DNA of 7,193 bases from Gammaproteobacteria bacterium (GCA_030432795.1 JAUILW010000160.1:1-7193), one strand, 5' to 3'. Shown: positions 1 through 7,062, counted from the first letter of the stretch. Program-made: numbers and translations. Notes: generated by a model not told the origin, from the letters alone.

Positions 1-7
1 CGGGCTG

Positions 8-1786
8 TCAGCGTTGGAGCATCTCCCGCACCAAGCTGGTGAGCTGCTGCTGGCTGAATGGCTTGTCGATATAGAACAGGTCTTTGGGTTTGTCCCGCTC
101 CTGCGACAGCACTTCGTTGATATCAAAGCCGCTCATGAGCACGACGGGAAGCTCCGGTGCGCGCTGGCGAAGCTGTTCAATCGTCTGAAGGCCATCGCCT
201 TCGGGCATGGTCAGATCGATGAGCGCCAGATCGACATGCAGCCCGCCGTCCACCAGTTCCACGGCCGCACGACCGGATCCGGCTTCGACCACCTGATACC
301 CGGCATCATCGAGCATTCTTCGGGCAATCAGACGCACTGCAGGCTGATCGTCAACCACCAGCAACATCGGCACGGCAGAAGCAGAAACTGACGCCTGCGC
401 CTCGGCAAGCGGATGCTCCGCCGCTTGCCGAGTGCTGCTGGACAGCAGGTGCTCGGCGACGGGCAGGAACACCTCGAAAGTGGTGCCCACGCCCCGCGCG
501 CTCGTCAGAAGCAAACCGCCACCGTGGCCCTCGACAATCCCTCGCACCGCCGCCAGGCCAAGACCGTTGCCGTCGAACTTCGTGGAATAGAACGGCTCGA
601 ACACGCGCGCCTGATCGTCCTGTTCGATTCCTACACCATCATCGTGCACACGAATGTATGCGTGGAGCCCCGGGCTTGGCACCACTGCGTAGGGGTGTGT
701 TCGCAGATCGTCGTCAGTGACTTCCTGCACACCCCAACCGACCGTGATCTTCCCACCGCGCTCCGCGCACGCATCCGCGGCATTGTGCACCAGATTGAGC
801 ACGATCTGATCGATGAGCGTGGTGTCAGCCTCGAGTTGCTGACCGTCCAGCTTACCGGTTCGAACGACACTCACCCCGCGTGGCAGGGAGGACTCAACGA
901 GGTCGACGTTGCCTGAAATGCGCTCGCTGAAATCAAATCTCGAGATCACCGGGCGGGAGCGACCAGCGTACACCAGCATGAGCTGGGTGAGCTCGCCCGC
1001 TTTGGTCGCCGCTTTATCCACATCCGACAGCAGCGCAAGCATAGTCTTGTCCGTACCGGCTCGCGCCAGCGCAAGCTCGGTATTACCGCGCACCACCGTC
1101 AGTAGGTTATTGAAGTCGTGCGCAATGCCACCAGCCAGAATGCCAAGCGACTCCCTGCGCTGTGCTTCCTGCATCATGCTCTGCATCTGCACCTCGCGCT
1201 GATGGACCGCGCGCGACTCCAACCGCAATCCGTGCAGCTGCAACATCGTGCGACGCCGGGCCTCAAACAGGGTGATCGCCAGGGCAACGGCGATCATCAT
1301 CGCCCCACCCCAGAGGCGCCACTCGCTGGCGCTCTGCGTGGAGGTGGCATAGGCGCTCAGCCATCCAGTCAAGACGAGCGTTATCCCCAAGTAGAACCAG
1401 GCCCGCTTCGAAAAGAAAAAACCCATCGACACAGCGATGAGCGCCAGGTTGAGCGTGTGTGTGGCACCGTCCAGCAGATGCATGACCAGCGTTGCATGTG
1501 CCGTCATGCCGACCCCGAGGAACATCATGACCCAGTGCGGACGCTCACCGGATAACTGCCTGTTCCGTACATACATGCCCAGCGCAAAGCAGGCGGCCGC
1601 AAATCCCAGTCCTGTGACATTCAACAGGTCCTGATTCCAGGCCGGCGGGGCAACAAGCGCCGCGGCGTGCATGAGGAAGTACACCGCCGCCACGCCGAAG
1701 CACGCCAGCGGCAGCACTGTGTTGACCTGCTCGGTCAGGGGATCTTCGTACGTGCTGGAGTGCGCCCCAACATCGGGTGGTGTCAT
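8..1786 (-). CDS. Membrane-bound hybrid histidine kinase with C-terminal receiver domain
   Basis: A 592-residue sensor kinase that should autophosphorylate a His and pass the phosphate to its own receiver Asp. Residues about 24-175 hold roughly six hydrophobic segments and no recognisable periplasmic or PAS domain, so the signal is probably sensed in the membrane. A charged helix (176-212) leads to the H-box GGIAHDFNNLL with H223. The ATPase domain shows the N-box NLVHNAADA (N331, N335), G1 DDGVGI (382-387), the F-box FEPFYSTK (396-403) and G2 GNGLGLAAV (from 406). An Ala/Ser-rich linker (444-472) joins the receiver: acidic pair D479/D480, phosphoacceptor D524 in LIDLTMPEGDG, S552 and K575. 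All catalytic residues are present. The start is the first ATG after an in-frame TAG four codons upstream; no good Shine-Dalgarno is visible. It lies 52 bp after the SDR gene on the same strand and could be co-transcribed. No separate DNA-binding regulator is in view, so the output is unknown. Domain call sure; signal unknown. Confidence 0.95.
   Translation of the reverse strand: MTPPDVGAHSSTYEDPLTEQVNTVLPLACFGVAAVYFLMHAAALVAPPAWNQDLLNVTGLGFAAACFALGMYVRNRQLSGERPHWVMMFLGVGMTAHATLVMHLLDGATHTLNLALIAVSMGFFFSKRAWFYLGITLVLTGWLSAYATSTQSASEWRLWGGAMMIAVALAITLFEARRRTMLQLHGLRLESRAVHQREVQMQSMMQEAQRRESLGILAGGIAHDFNNLLTVVRGNTELALARAGTDKTMLALLSDVDKAATKAGELTQLMLVYAGRSRPVISRFDFSERISGNVDLVESSLPRGVSVVRTGKLDGQQLEADTTLIDQIVLNLVHNAADACAERGGKITVGWGVQEVTDDDLRTHPYAVVPSPGLHAYIRVHDDGVGIEQDDQARVFEPFYSTKFDGNGLGLAAVRGIVEGHGGGLLLTSARGVGTTFEVFLPVAEHLLSSSTRQAAEHPLAEAQASVSASAVPMLLVVDDQPAVRLIARRMLDDAGYQVVEAGSGRAAVELVDGGLHVDLALIDLTMPEGDGLQTIEQLRQRAPELPVVLMSGFDINEVLSQERDKPKDLFYIDKPFSQQQLTSLVREMLQR
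401..432. repeat. Perfect 12-bp inverted repeat inside the kinase linker
   Basis: CTCGGCAAGCGG at 401-412 is repeated as its exact reverse complement at 421-432, with an 8-nt loop. It lies within the coding region, in the poorly conserved linker between the ATPase and receiver domains (about residues 452-462). It would form a very stable hairpin in mRNA or DNA. There is no T-tract after it on either strand, so it is not a normal terminator. It may be chance in GC-rich linker code or a small palindromic unit tolerated there. Confidence 0.6.
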
Positions 1787-1838
1787 CTGCTAGCGCATCC
1801 CAGGTGCCGCTCTATATCGAATACGTCATCGCTGCCCA

Positions 1839-2609
1839 TCACCCCATCCGCATCCCGCCGGAAATGGACAGGGTTTCTCCGGTCATCGTTCGCGACTCGT
1901 CGCTGGCTAGATACACCGCGATGTGGGCTACCTCATCGGCCTGCAGGAAGCGGCCCATGGGAATGCGTTGCAGCATACCCTGCTTGAAGGTCTCAAAAGG
2001 CACGCCTGCTGCTTGAGCGTGGCTGTCGAAGTTCTGCAGCATGTCGGTTTCTACCAGACCAGGGCATATGGCATTCGCCCGTACACCGTGCGGCGCGCCC
2101 TCGAGCGCCGCACACCGGGTAAGGCCCACCACCGCATGTTTGCTGGCGTTATAGGCTGCCTGATTGGGACTCTCCCACTTACCGGCCGTGGAGGAGATGT
2201 TGATGATGCTGCCACCGCCCGCCCCCTGCATATGCTCAATAGCGCGTTGCATGAGCTGGAACACCGAGTACACGTTGGTCTTCATGAGCGCGTCGAACTC
2301 GTCGAGGGAGTACGCCGTGAACGGCCTGCCGATATAGATACCAGCATTGTTCACCAGCACATCCAGACGCCCAGCCCAGGAAAGCGCCGCGTCGAACATG
2401 CGCGCCAGCGCCTTTCCGTCCGCCAGATCCGCGCCGCAGGTCTGCACGTCGGTGTCACCGAGCGCAGCAACCGTTGCATCCAGGTGCCCAGCTTCCCGCG
2501 CTGTCAGGAACAGCGCTGCGCCCTCCCTTGCACATGCTTCGGCGATCGCCCGGCCAATGCCGCGGCTGGCGCCGGTGATCAGCACCCGTTTTCCAACAAG
2601 TCGACTCAC
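1839..2609 (-). CDS. Short-chain dehydrogenase/reductase (classical SDR, FabG-like)
   Basis: A 256-residue NAD(P)-dependent oxidoreductase with a Rossmann fold. From the GTG at 2609 the protein reads MSRLVGKRVLITGASRGIG, the usual short lead before the first strand. Visible motifs are TGASRGIG (12-19), D61, NNAG (87-90), the catalytic tetrad N112, S140, Y153 and K157 (YNASK), and PG in CPGLVETDM (183-184). R16 and R38 suggest NADP(H) preference (inference). Length and tail (SISGGMRMG) fit the classical family. A second in-frame GTG at 2630 would add seven residues; I prefer 2609 because it overlaps the upstream cupin stop as GTGA, a common translational-coupling arrangement, and gives the standard N-terminus. 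It should be made together with the cupin protein and probably acts on the same pathway. The class is certain; the substrate (an alcohol, ketone or acyl derivative) cannot be read from sequence. Confidence 0.93.
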   Translation of the reverse strand: MSRLVGKRVLITGASRGIGRAIAEACAREGAALFLTAREAGHLDATVAALGDTDVQTCGADLADGKALARMFDAALSWAGRLDVLVNNAGIYIGRPFTAYSLDEFDALMKTNVYSVFQLMQRAIEHMQGAGGGSIINISSTAGKWESPNQAAYNASKHAVVGLTRCAALEGAPHGVRANAICPGLVETDMLQNFDSHAQAAGVPFETFKQGMLQRIPMGRFLQADEVAHIAVYLASDESRTMTGETLSISGGMRMG

Positions 2610-3679
2610 GCGGAGCCCAGTGGCGCCCACGCCAGATGGGTGGCATCTCCCGGCAGGGTGCTACGCACCAGGCGCACGCCGCTGGTGTCAGCCAGTGCCT
2701 TGTACTGCATCCACGATTGCACGGCGACGATGGGCGTGTCGCGACCGCTGTCGAACTGTATGGGGCCGTACACGTTGGCCGTGTAGATGAGGTCTTCTTC
2801 GCCGATACGCTGGGTGGCTTCGTGGCGGGCGCCGGCCGGTTCGAAAAACCACACGCCAGGACCGTAGCCCTCGGGCGGTCCGGCGCGATAGCCAATGCGC
2901 CCATTGAGCACCAGAAAGTCAGCAGCGCCCAGATGGTAGTGCGGCCCCGCCACACCGTTGTGCCGAACGATGAGCGATACCACGCCAGTCTCCTCACTCA
3001 CACGTAGCACCTTGAGGGCAATGTCCGGCAGATCGGGATTGACGATCCACGGCACCGAGCGTGTATCGATGAAGTGTGCGTGCAGCATCTCCATGGCGGC
3101 GGCTTCGTTTACCAGCTCCGCCGCATCGGTGCCCGCTATCGCGAGCGGTTGCGCCTCCACGGCCGATGCCTCACCCCGAGGCTGCATGCACTCGGCGAGT
3201 GTGTTCGGAACCAGGCTGATGCCCTGCTGCCCTGCTAAAGCCTGCACATCACGCGCGGTGAGCAGGGAGCGGATACCATCGTTGGCACCAGCAAACGCAA
3301 TGGCTCCGTAACAGTTACATAGAAACTCGGCGTCTTCCGTAGCACGCATACTGCCAATCCGGGTATTCGCCGGTACGTAGCCGAACACGCCTGGAAAGAG
3401 GTCTGCTGAGATCTCCCCGCCGGCGAGCTGCAAGCGTCCGGACAGCAGCGTGAGATCCATACCTCCCAGCAGAACCAGGTTGTGCGCATCAACACCGGCA
3501 GGCAATCGGCATATCAGGGAGAAAAAGCCGCTCTCGGAGCTTGACCGCAATGGCTTGACGAACCAGCCCGGCTGCTGTGGAAGCTCGACCCAGGGCAGCG
3601 CGTTGGTGTCGATCCCACCTTCTATGCCTGTGGGGTCGAATTCCGGGTTGTAGCCTTCCGCTGTCCGCGTTTCCGCCAT
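2606..3679 (-). CDS. Two-domain cupin, 2,4'-dihydroxyacetophenone dioxygenase-like
   Basis: A 357-residue cytosolic bicupin with no signal peptide. Two repeats align by eye: PWVELPQQPGWFVKPLR with SGFFSLICR (residues 29-59), and PWIVNPDLPDIALKVLR with TGVVSLIVR (210-239). The second half keeps a metal site: H247 and H249 in GPHYHLG, D254 where cupins usually have Glu, and H286 in EPAGARHE. The first half has lost it (AHNLVL and VPANTRIGS at the matching places), so it is probably structural. The pattern resembles the ChrR-like/Cupin_7 and 2,4'-dihydroxyacetophenone dioxygenase family, whose named member cleaves a C-C bond using Fe(II) and is a single cupin of roughly half this length. A dioxygenase role is therefore inference; isomerase or metal-sensing roles are possible. 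The ATG at 3679 has a clear GGAGA seven bases upstream; an open frame to 3874 adds an implausible leader. Translationally coupled to the SDR gene by GTGA overlap. Confidence 0.85.
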   Translation of the reverse strand: MAETRTAEGYNPEFDPTGIEGGIDTNALPWVELPQQPGWFVKPLRSSSESGFFSLICRLPAGVDAHNLVLLGGMDLTLLSGRLQLAGGEISADLFPGVFGYVPANTRIGSMRATEDAEFLCNCYGAIAFAGANDGIRSLLTARDVQALAGQQGISLVPNTLAECMQPRGEASAVEAQPLAIAGTDAAELVNEAAAMEMLHAHFIDTRSVPWIVNPDLPDIALKVLRVSEETGVVSLIVRHNGVAGPHYHLGAADFLVLNGRIGYRAGPPEGYGPGVWFFEPAGARHEATQRIGEEDLIYTANVYGPIQFDSGRDTPIVAVQSWMQYKALADTSGVRLVRSTLPGDATHLAWAPLGSA

Positions 3680-3683
3680 CGGT

Positions 3684-3691
3684 CTTTCTCC
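3684..3691 (-). promoter_or_regulatory. Shine-Dalgarno of the cupin gene
   Basis: On the minus strand GGAGAAAG precedes the ATG at 3679, with seven bases between GGAGA and the start codon. It fixes this start over in-frame ATGs further upstream, which lack such a site. Confidence 0.75.
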
Positions 3692-3699
3692 GTTCTGGA

Positions 3700-3716
3700 A
3701 GGCCGTATCATGGCCT
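3700..3716. repeat. Inverted repeat AGGCC-N7-GGCCT before the cupin gene
   Basis: AGGCC (3700-3704) and GGCCT (3712-3716) form a perfect 5-bp inverted repeat spaced by seven bases, about 20 bp upstream of the cupin start codon. The position fits an operator near the transcription start or a small leader hairpin. Five-base arms occur easily by chance, so function is only a suggestion. Confidence 0.3.
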
Positions 3717-3744
3717 GCGTTAGCCTTTAGCGCTACACGCAGAG

Positions 3745-3756
3745 CATCGATCGATG
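3745..3756. repeat. 12-bp perfect palindrome CATCGATCGATG in the divergent region
   Basis: CATCGATCGATG is its own reverse complement and sits near the middle of the 163-bp gap between the divergent cupin and slyD genes. A dimeric regulator could bind such a site and affect either gene, but no regulator gene is in the window. The remainder of the gap shows nothing stronger than a weak slyD promoter. Confidence 0.35.
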
Positions 3757-3786
3757 TCCATGCCACCGTGACACAACCCATCCGCA

Positions 3787-3815
3787 TTGCACCGCACCCC
3801 AAGCCAGAGTAATTT
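3787..3815 (+). promoter_or_regulatory. Weak candidate sigma-70 promoter for slyD
   Basis: TTGCAC (3787-3792) and TAATTT (3810-3815) are 17 bp apart and end 27 bp before the slyD start codon. Each hexamer matches the consensus at only three of six bases, so the support is mainly spacing and position. Confidence 0.25.
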
Positions 3816-3842
3816 CCCTCGCCACCACCTGAACGGCCAAAA

Positions 3843-4325
3843 ATGAAAGTAGAACGCAACAAGGTCGTGTTCATCCACTACAGCCTTGCCGACGAAGCCG
3901 GCAACCCGGTGGAAGACAACTTCGACGACGAGCCAACCGCCCTGCTCATGGGCCACGGCAATATGATGCGTGGGCTGGAGTCCGCGCTTACCGGACGCGA
4001 GGCAGGCGAAGCGTTTGAGGTAACGCTCAAGCCGGAGGACGCCTATGGCGCGAAGCGGGCAGACCAGCTGCAGCGGGTATCGAAAAAGCACTTTGCCCAA
4101 CCGAAGAAGCTGCGGGTAGGCGATCAAGCTGTGCTGCGCACGGAGCAGGGCCAACGCACCGTGACCATCATCAAAGTCGGCAGCAAATTCGTGGACGTAG
4201 ACCTCAACCACCCGCTGGCTGGCCAGACCGTGCACTTCAAGGTGAACATCGTTCGGGTCCGCGATGCCATGCCCGTTGAGCTGTCGCACGGCCACGCGCA
4301 CGCCGACGGTAAGGATCATCACTAA
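3843..4325 (+). CDS. slyD: FKBP-type peptidyl-prolyl cis-trans isomerase, SlyD-like
   Basis: A 160-residue cytosolic prolyl isomerase and folding helper. The FKBP core is split by the insert-in-flap chaperone domain as in SlyD: core residues about 1-68 with GHGNMMRGLESALTGREAG (37-55) and PEDAYG (64-69), insert about 70-119, then core DVDLNHPLAGQTVHFKVNIV (118-137), which matches the SlyD family's NHMLAGQ...F.V region. After VELSHGHAH a His-rich tail gives H149, H151, H153, H159 and H160, consistent with the nickel binding known for SlyD, which supplies metal to hydrogenase and other maturation. The tail is shorter than the long His/Cys tail of E. coli SlyD (196 residues), and no Cys is present. 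The ATG at 3843 is the first residue of the conserved region (MKV...); the ribosome site is weak. It is transcribed away from the cupin gene and converges on the receptor gene. FkpB/SlpA is the alternative, but the insert and tail favour SlyD. Confidence 0.92.
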   Translation: MKVERNKVVFIHYSLADEAGNPVEDNFDDEPTALLMGHGNMMRGLESALTGREAGEAFEVTLKPEDAYGAKRADQLQRVSKKHFAQPKKLRVGDQAVLRTEQGQRTVTIIKVGSKFVDVDLNHPLAGQTVHFKVNIVRVRDAMPVELSHGHAHADGKDHH

Positions 4326-4358
4326 CCCCGAGCACTAACCCGGAGAGGGGCTGCTCAT

Positions 4359-4392
4359 CGCCCGGCGGTCAGCCCGCCGGGCGAAGGGTTTT
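4359..4392 (+). terminator. GC-rich hairpin terminator between convergent slyD and receptor genes
   Basis: CGCCCGGCGG (4359-4368) and CCGCCGGGCG (4374-4383) make a perfect 10-bp stem with a five-base TCAGC loop. AAGGG and a short TTTT (4389-4392) follow on the plus strand. It starts 33 bp after the slyD stop and lies just past the receptor stop read from the other side, so it probably serves both genes. The T-run is short and offset, and the minus-strand side has no T-run, so efficiency is uncertain. Confidence 0.7.
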
Positions 4393-4403
4393 ACGGGGCC
4401 GCG

Positions 4404-6785
4404 TCAGCCGCCGAGCCGCACACCGGCACGCACGCCGTAGGTACGCGGCGGGCCGTAGTTGGAGAAGGTCCATAGCGCACCAACAGCTTGCGATGCGGTT
4501 TTGTACCGGTCGTCCGTGAGGTTCTTGCCGAACACGGAGACGTAGTAACGATCGTCCGCACTGGCCCAGGTGACGCTCGCGCCGAGAATCGTGCGCTCCT
4601 CCAGCACCGTGTCGAACTGCGAGCCGATGTCGTCGTTGTAGTAGTAGGTGTTCTCGTCCTCGTAGAGGTAATTGAGATTCCAGCGCAGGCTGCCTGCGTC
4701 TCCCAGCGACTGCTCGTAGGTAAGATCCACGCCAGCCGTGATCTCCGGAGAGCGCACCACTTCCCGTCCTGAGAAGTCCTCGAGCGTGCCGTCCAGATTG
4801 CGGTCGAGCACGAACTTGTTGTACTCGGTGTCGAGCCAACCGAGGTTGGCGCGCAGGGTCAGCCCTTCGGCCAGCAGCGCCATCACTTCGAGTTCCAGGC
4901 CCTGGGCGTCCACATCCGCGGCGTTGAACGTGCGCGTTTCCTGGAACGCCGTACCCGGCAGGCTCACCACCGTGCTGCGCTGGAAGTCTTCGTAGTTGAC
5001 GTTGAAGTACGTAGCGTTGAACCGCACGCGGCCGTCGGCCAGCGTGGTTTTCACACCAAGCTCATAGGAGGTGGCGAACTCCGGGTCGTAGGACTGCACG
5101 GGAAAGTTGGCGAAGCCGCCAGAGCCCGCCTGATCGTTGTAGCCGCCCGACTTGAAGCCGCGCGAGACGGTGAGGTAGCCGAAGATATCGTCGGTGAACG
5201 CATACGAACCCGTGACGCGCCAGGTGGGCTCGCTCCACTCTTCATCATCGCGACGTACGAATGCGGAAGCCAGGCCGAAGTCGGCACCATCCAACGGCTC
5301 GCTGAACACACCGCCCGGGAAGATGAGCACCGCCGGCAACCCTTCGCGTGCCGTGTAGTCTTTCTCTTCGTTGGTGTAGCGCGCACCGAGGCCGATGCTG
5401 AAGCGATCGGTGACGTCGATCGTCACGTCGACGAACGCAGCCCACGACGTCGCGTCCTGCTTGTTGCACAGCAGTAGCGGGTTGCCGTTGTCGAGCACGC
5501 CCGGCACCGCGGAGCCGAAGAACTCCAGCAAGCCAAGTTGCTGAAGCACACAGAACTCCACATCGTTCGTCTGGTAGAACATGCCGGCTACGTAGTTGAG
5601 GTTGCCATCGAGTTCGGAGGCAATACGCGCTTCGAGCTGAAAGGTCTCACGGTCATCGTCACGGGTGGCGGCGAAGAAGCTCTCGTAGGGCGTGCCGAGA
5701 TATTCGTTGGGCAGGCGCGATTCCTGCTCGCGGTATCCGGCCACCGCGTACAGCGTGTGATTGTCCAGCGCGTACTCGATGTTCAGGTAGGTGCCGAGCA
5801 CATCCACTTCCTGCTCATCATCCAGATTGACGACCTGGCTGCGGTGAATGCCTGCCTGCTCCAGCGGGTCGCCGCTGGTGACGCCGGGAAAACCGAGGAT
5901 AGTGGCCAGCTGACCGGAGGCAGCCGGGGTATCGTTGATCACCGGCACCGGGTCACTGCGATCCTTGATCACTTCCACCTGGCCGAGCACCGTCAGTCGG
6001 TCGTTCGGCTGGAACAGCAGCTTGGCACGGCCGGAAAAGACATCTTTGCCTCCGAGGTCACGGCCGTCGCCCGCAAGTGGCGAGCCGTTGGTAAGCCCGG
6101 CATCACCCAGACCCGCTCCGAACAGGTCGATGGGGAAGTCCACCTTGCCGTTTTCGTAGTAACCGTCGCTCTTCTGGTAAAGGCCGGCAAAGCGGAACGC
6201 CAGGGTGTCGCCTAGCGGTACGTTGAACGCCACGTCCGCCTTGGTGTCATCAAAACGCCCATACTGGATGCTGGCATCGAAGGATGCGGCTTCGAGATCG
6301 GGCCGCTTCGTACGCACCACCACGGCACCGGCGGTGGTGTTCTTGCCGAACAGTGTGCCCTGCGGGCCGCGCAGTACCTCGATGCTCTCAATGTCGAAGG
6401 GCTCGAGCAGTTGCGTCTGCACGTGCGGCACGACGAAGTCGTCGAGAATCACACCCACCTTCGGGTCGAAGTACACGATGATGTCGGTCTCTGCTGCACC
6501 ACGCATGGCAAACGATGCGGCGTTGAAGCCCGTCACGGTGGCAGCGGAGAAATTGGGCACGTGCAGTGCCACCTCACCGATGTCCTGAGCAAACAGGGCA
6601 TCAAACTCTTCCGCACTCACCGTAGATACGGCGACTGGGGTGGTCTGAATGTCCGTCTCGGTACGTCGCGTGGCGGTTACCACGATCTCCTCGAGCACCA
6701 TTGGTTCCGCCGCCAGAACCGGCGGCGCGCTGAAGCTCGTGAGAGCAAACAGCGCTGTAGGCAGCCATCTCACGTTAGTAGTCAT
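4404..6785 (-). CDS. TonB-dependent outer-membrane receptor
   Basis: A 793-residue outer-membrane transporter that imports a ligand using TonB energy. A signal peptide (1 to about 26, hydrophobic core TALFALTSFSA, then VLAA before EPM) is followed by a TonB-box-like segment EEIVVTATRR (32-41). The plug domain (about 45-160) ends in the classic VLRGPQGTLFGKNTTAG (137-153). The barrel shows SRGFKSGGYN (541-550), DPEFATSYELGVKT (567-580) and the near-terminal FGKNLTDDRY (752-761). Length is normal. The chain ends RLGG rather than in an aromatic residue, which is less usual. C412 and C440 could pair in an outer loop, and D661-E669 (DRNLDGTLE) resembles an EF-hand calcium loop. The start at 6785 is chosen because GGAGAG sits five bases upstream; an ATG at 6797 overlaps that site and has none of its own. 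Ligand unknown: this broad 'VTATRR' group is often near aromatic, steroid or carbohydrate catabolism, and siderophore uptake cannot be excluded. The leader is interrupted by the element at 6821-7087. Confidence 0.95.
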   Translation of the reverse strand: MTTNVRWLPTALFALTSFSAPPVLAAEPMVLEEIVVTATRRTETDIQTTPVAVSTVSAEEFDALFAQDIGEVALHVPNFSAATVTGFNAASFAMRGAAETDIIVYFDPKVGVILDDFVVPHVQTQLLEPFDIESIEVLRGPQGTLFGKNTTAGAVVVRTKRPDLEAASFDASIQYGRFDDTKADVAFNVPLGDTLAFRFAGLYQKSDGYYENGKVDFPIDLFGAGLGDAGLTNGSPLAGDGRDLGGKDVFSGRAKLLFQPNDRLTVLGQVEVIKDRSDPVPVINDTPAASGQLATILGFPGVTSGDPLEQAGIHRSQVVNLDDEQEVDVLGTYLNIEYALDNHTLYAVAGYREQESRLPNEYLGTPYESFFAATRDDDRETFQLEARIASELDGNLNYVAGMFYQTNDVEFCVLQQLGLLEFFGSAVPGVLDNGNPLLLCNKQDATSWAAFVDVTIDVTDRFSIGLGARYTNEEKDYTAREGLPAVLIFPGGVFSEPLDGADFGLASAFVRRDDEEWSEPTWRVTGSYAFTDDIFGYLTVSRGFKSGGYNDQAGSGGFANFPVQSYDPEFATSYELGVKTTLADGRVRFNATYFNVNYEDFQRSTVVSLPGTAFQETRTFNAADVDAQGLELEVMALLAEGLTLRANLGWLDTEYNKFVLDRNLDGTLEDFSGREVVRSPEITAGVDLTYEQSLGDAGSLRWNLNYLYEDENTYYYNDDIGSQFDTVLEERTILGASVTWASADDRYYVSVFGKNLTDDRYKTASQAVGALWTFSNYGPPRTYGVRAGVRLGG

Positions 6786-6789
6786 TAGT

Positions 6790-6795
6790 CTCTCC
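6790..6795 (-). promoter_or_regulatory. Shine-Dalgarno of the receptor gene
   Basis: GGAGAG on the minus strand, five bases before the ATG at 6785 when counted from GGAGA. It selects that ATG over the one at 6797, which overlaps this motif. Confidence 0.75.
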
Positions 6796-6820
6796 ATGGG
6801 GTAGTTGAATCACTGCCAAT

Positions 6821-6845
6821 CTAGTGACCCGTCACGTTAATTCGT
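6821..6845 (+). repeat. Left terminal inverted repeat (25 bp, perfect)
   Basis: Starts CTAGTGACCCGTCACG and is the exact reverse complement of 7063-7087. Its outer part, GTGAC-CC-GTCAC (6824-6835), is itself a palindrome, the kind of site a dimeric transposase could bind. Confidence 0.95.
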
Positions 6846-6855
6846 CGAGCTATGA

Positions 6856-6950
6856 CGCGTGCCACGGCGCCACTGGCTAGGCGCGTCTCGCAGGGCATGG
6901 TGGTGCCATGTCCAAGAGGCGTAACAACGCCAGGGGCGCCGTGGCACGCG
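6856..6950. repeat. Internal long hairpin arm 1
   Basis: Positions 6856-6877 (CGCGTGCCACGGCGCC, then one mismatch, then CTGGC) pair with 6929-6950: 22 bases, 21 matched. The 51-nt loop contains a second hairpin, GGGCATGG (6893-6900) with CCATGTCC (6906-6913), including one G-T wobble, flanked by 15 unpaired bases on each side. The arm begins directly where the extended outer repeat stops. Confidence 0.9.
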
Positions 6951-6959
6951 CCCTTCGGG
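6951..6959. repeat. Small central hairpin CCC-TTC-GGG
   Basis: A 3-bp stem with a TTC loop fills the gap between the two long arms, adjacent to arm 1 and two bases from arm 2. Alone it would mean nothing; it is listed because it completes the cloverleaf layout. Confidence 0.45.
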
Positions 6960-6961
6960 TG

Positions 6962-7049
6962 GCCCAAAATCGCCAATAGCTGTGTTGCATCCCTTGGAAA
7001 GGTCCCGACCTGTCCTGCGGAATGCGCCTTGCTCTTGGCGATTTTGGGC
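6962..7049. repeat. Internal long hairpin arm 2
   Basis: Positions 6962-6980 (GCCCAAAATCGCCAA, one mismatch, then AGC) pair with 7031-7049: 19 bases, 18 matched. The 50-nt loop holds further pairing: GCAT (6987-6990) with ATGC (7022-7025), and GGA-A-AGGTC (6996-7004) with GACCT-G-TCC (7007-7015). Its sequence is unrelated to arm 1. Confidence 0.9.
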
Positions 7050-7062
7050 TCATCATAGAGCA

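Noticed and set aside
1787..1838. A separate promoter for the kinase gene (TATAGA on the minus strand)
   Set aside because: Four of six -10 bases but no acceptable -35 at normal spacing.
1923..2786. A 287-residue plus-strand open frame opposite the SDR and cupin genes
   Set aside because: It crosses the junction of two well-supported minus-strand genes and has a shadow-like composition.
3680..3874. N-terminal extension of the cupin protein to 3874
   Set aside because: It would overlap the slyD start and add a 65-residue unlike-family leader; the ATG at 3679 has a strong ribosome site.
5538..6215. A 225-residue plus-strand open frame opposite the receptor gene
   Set aside because: Shadow of the GC-rich receptor code; rich in His, Val and Arg with no domain pattern, whereas the opposite strand has full receptor motifs.
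6852..7058. A 68-residue plus-strand open frame inside the element
   Set aside because: It is made almost wholly of the hairpin arms and matches no transposase fragment; probably chance.
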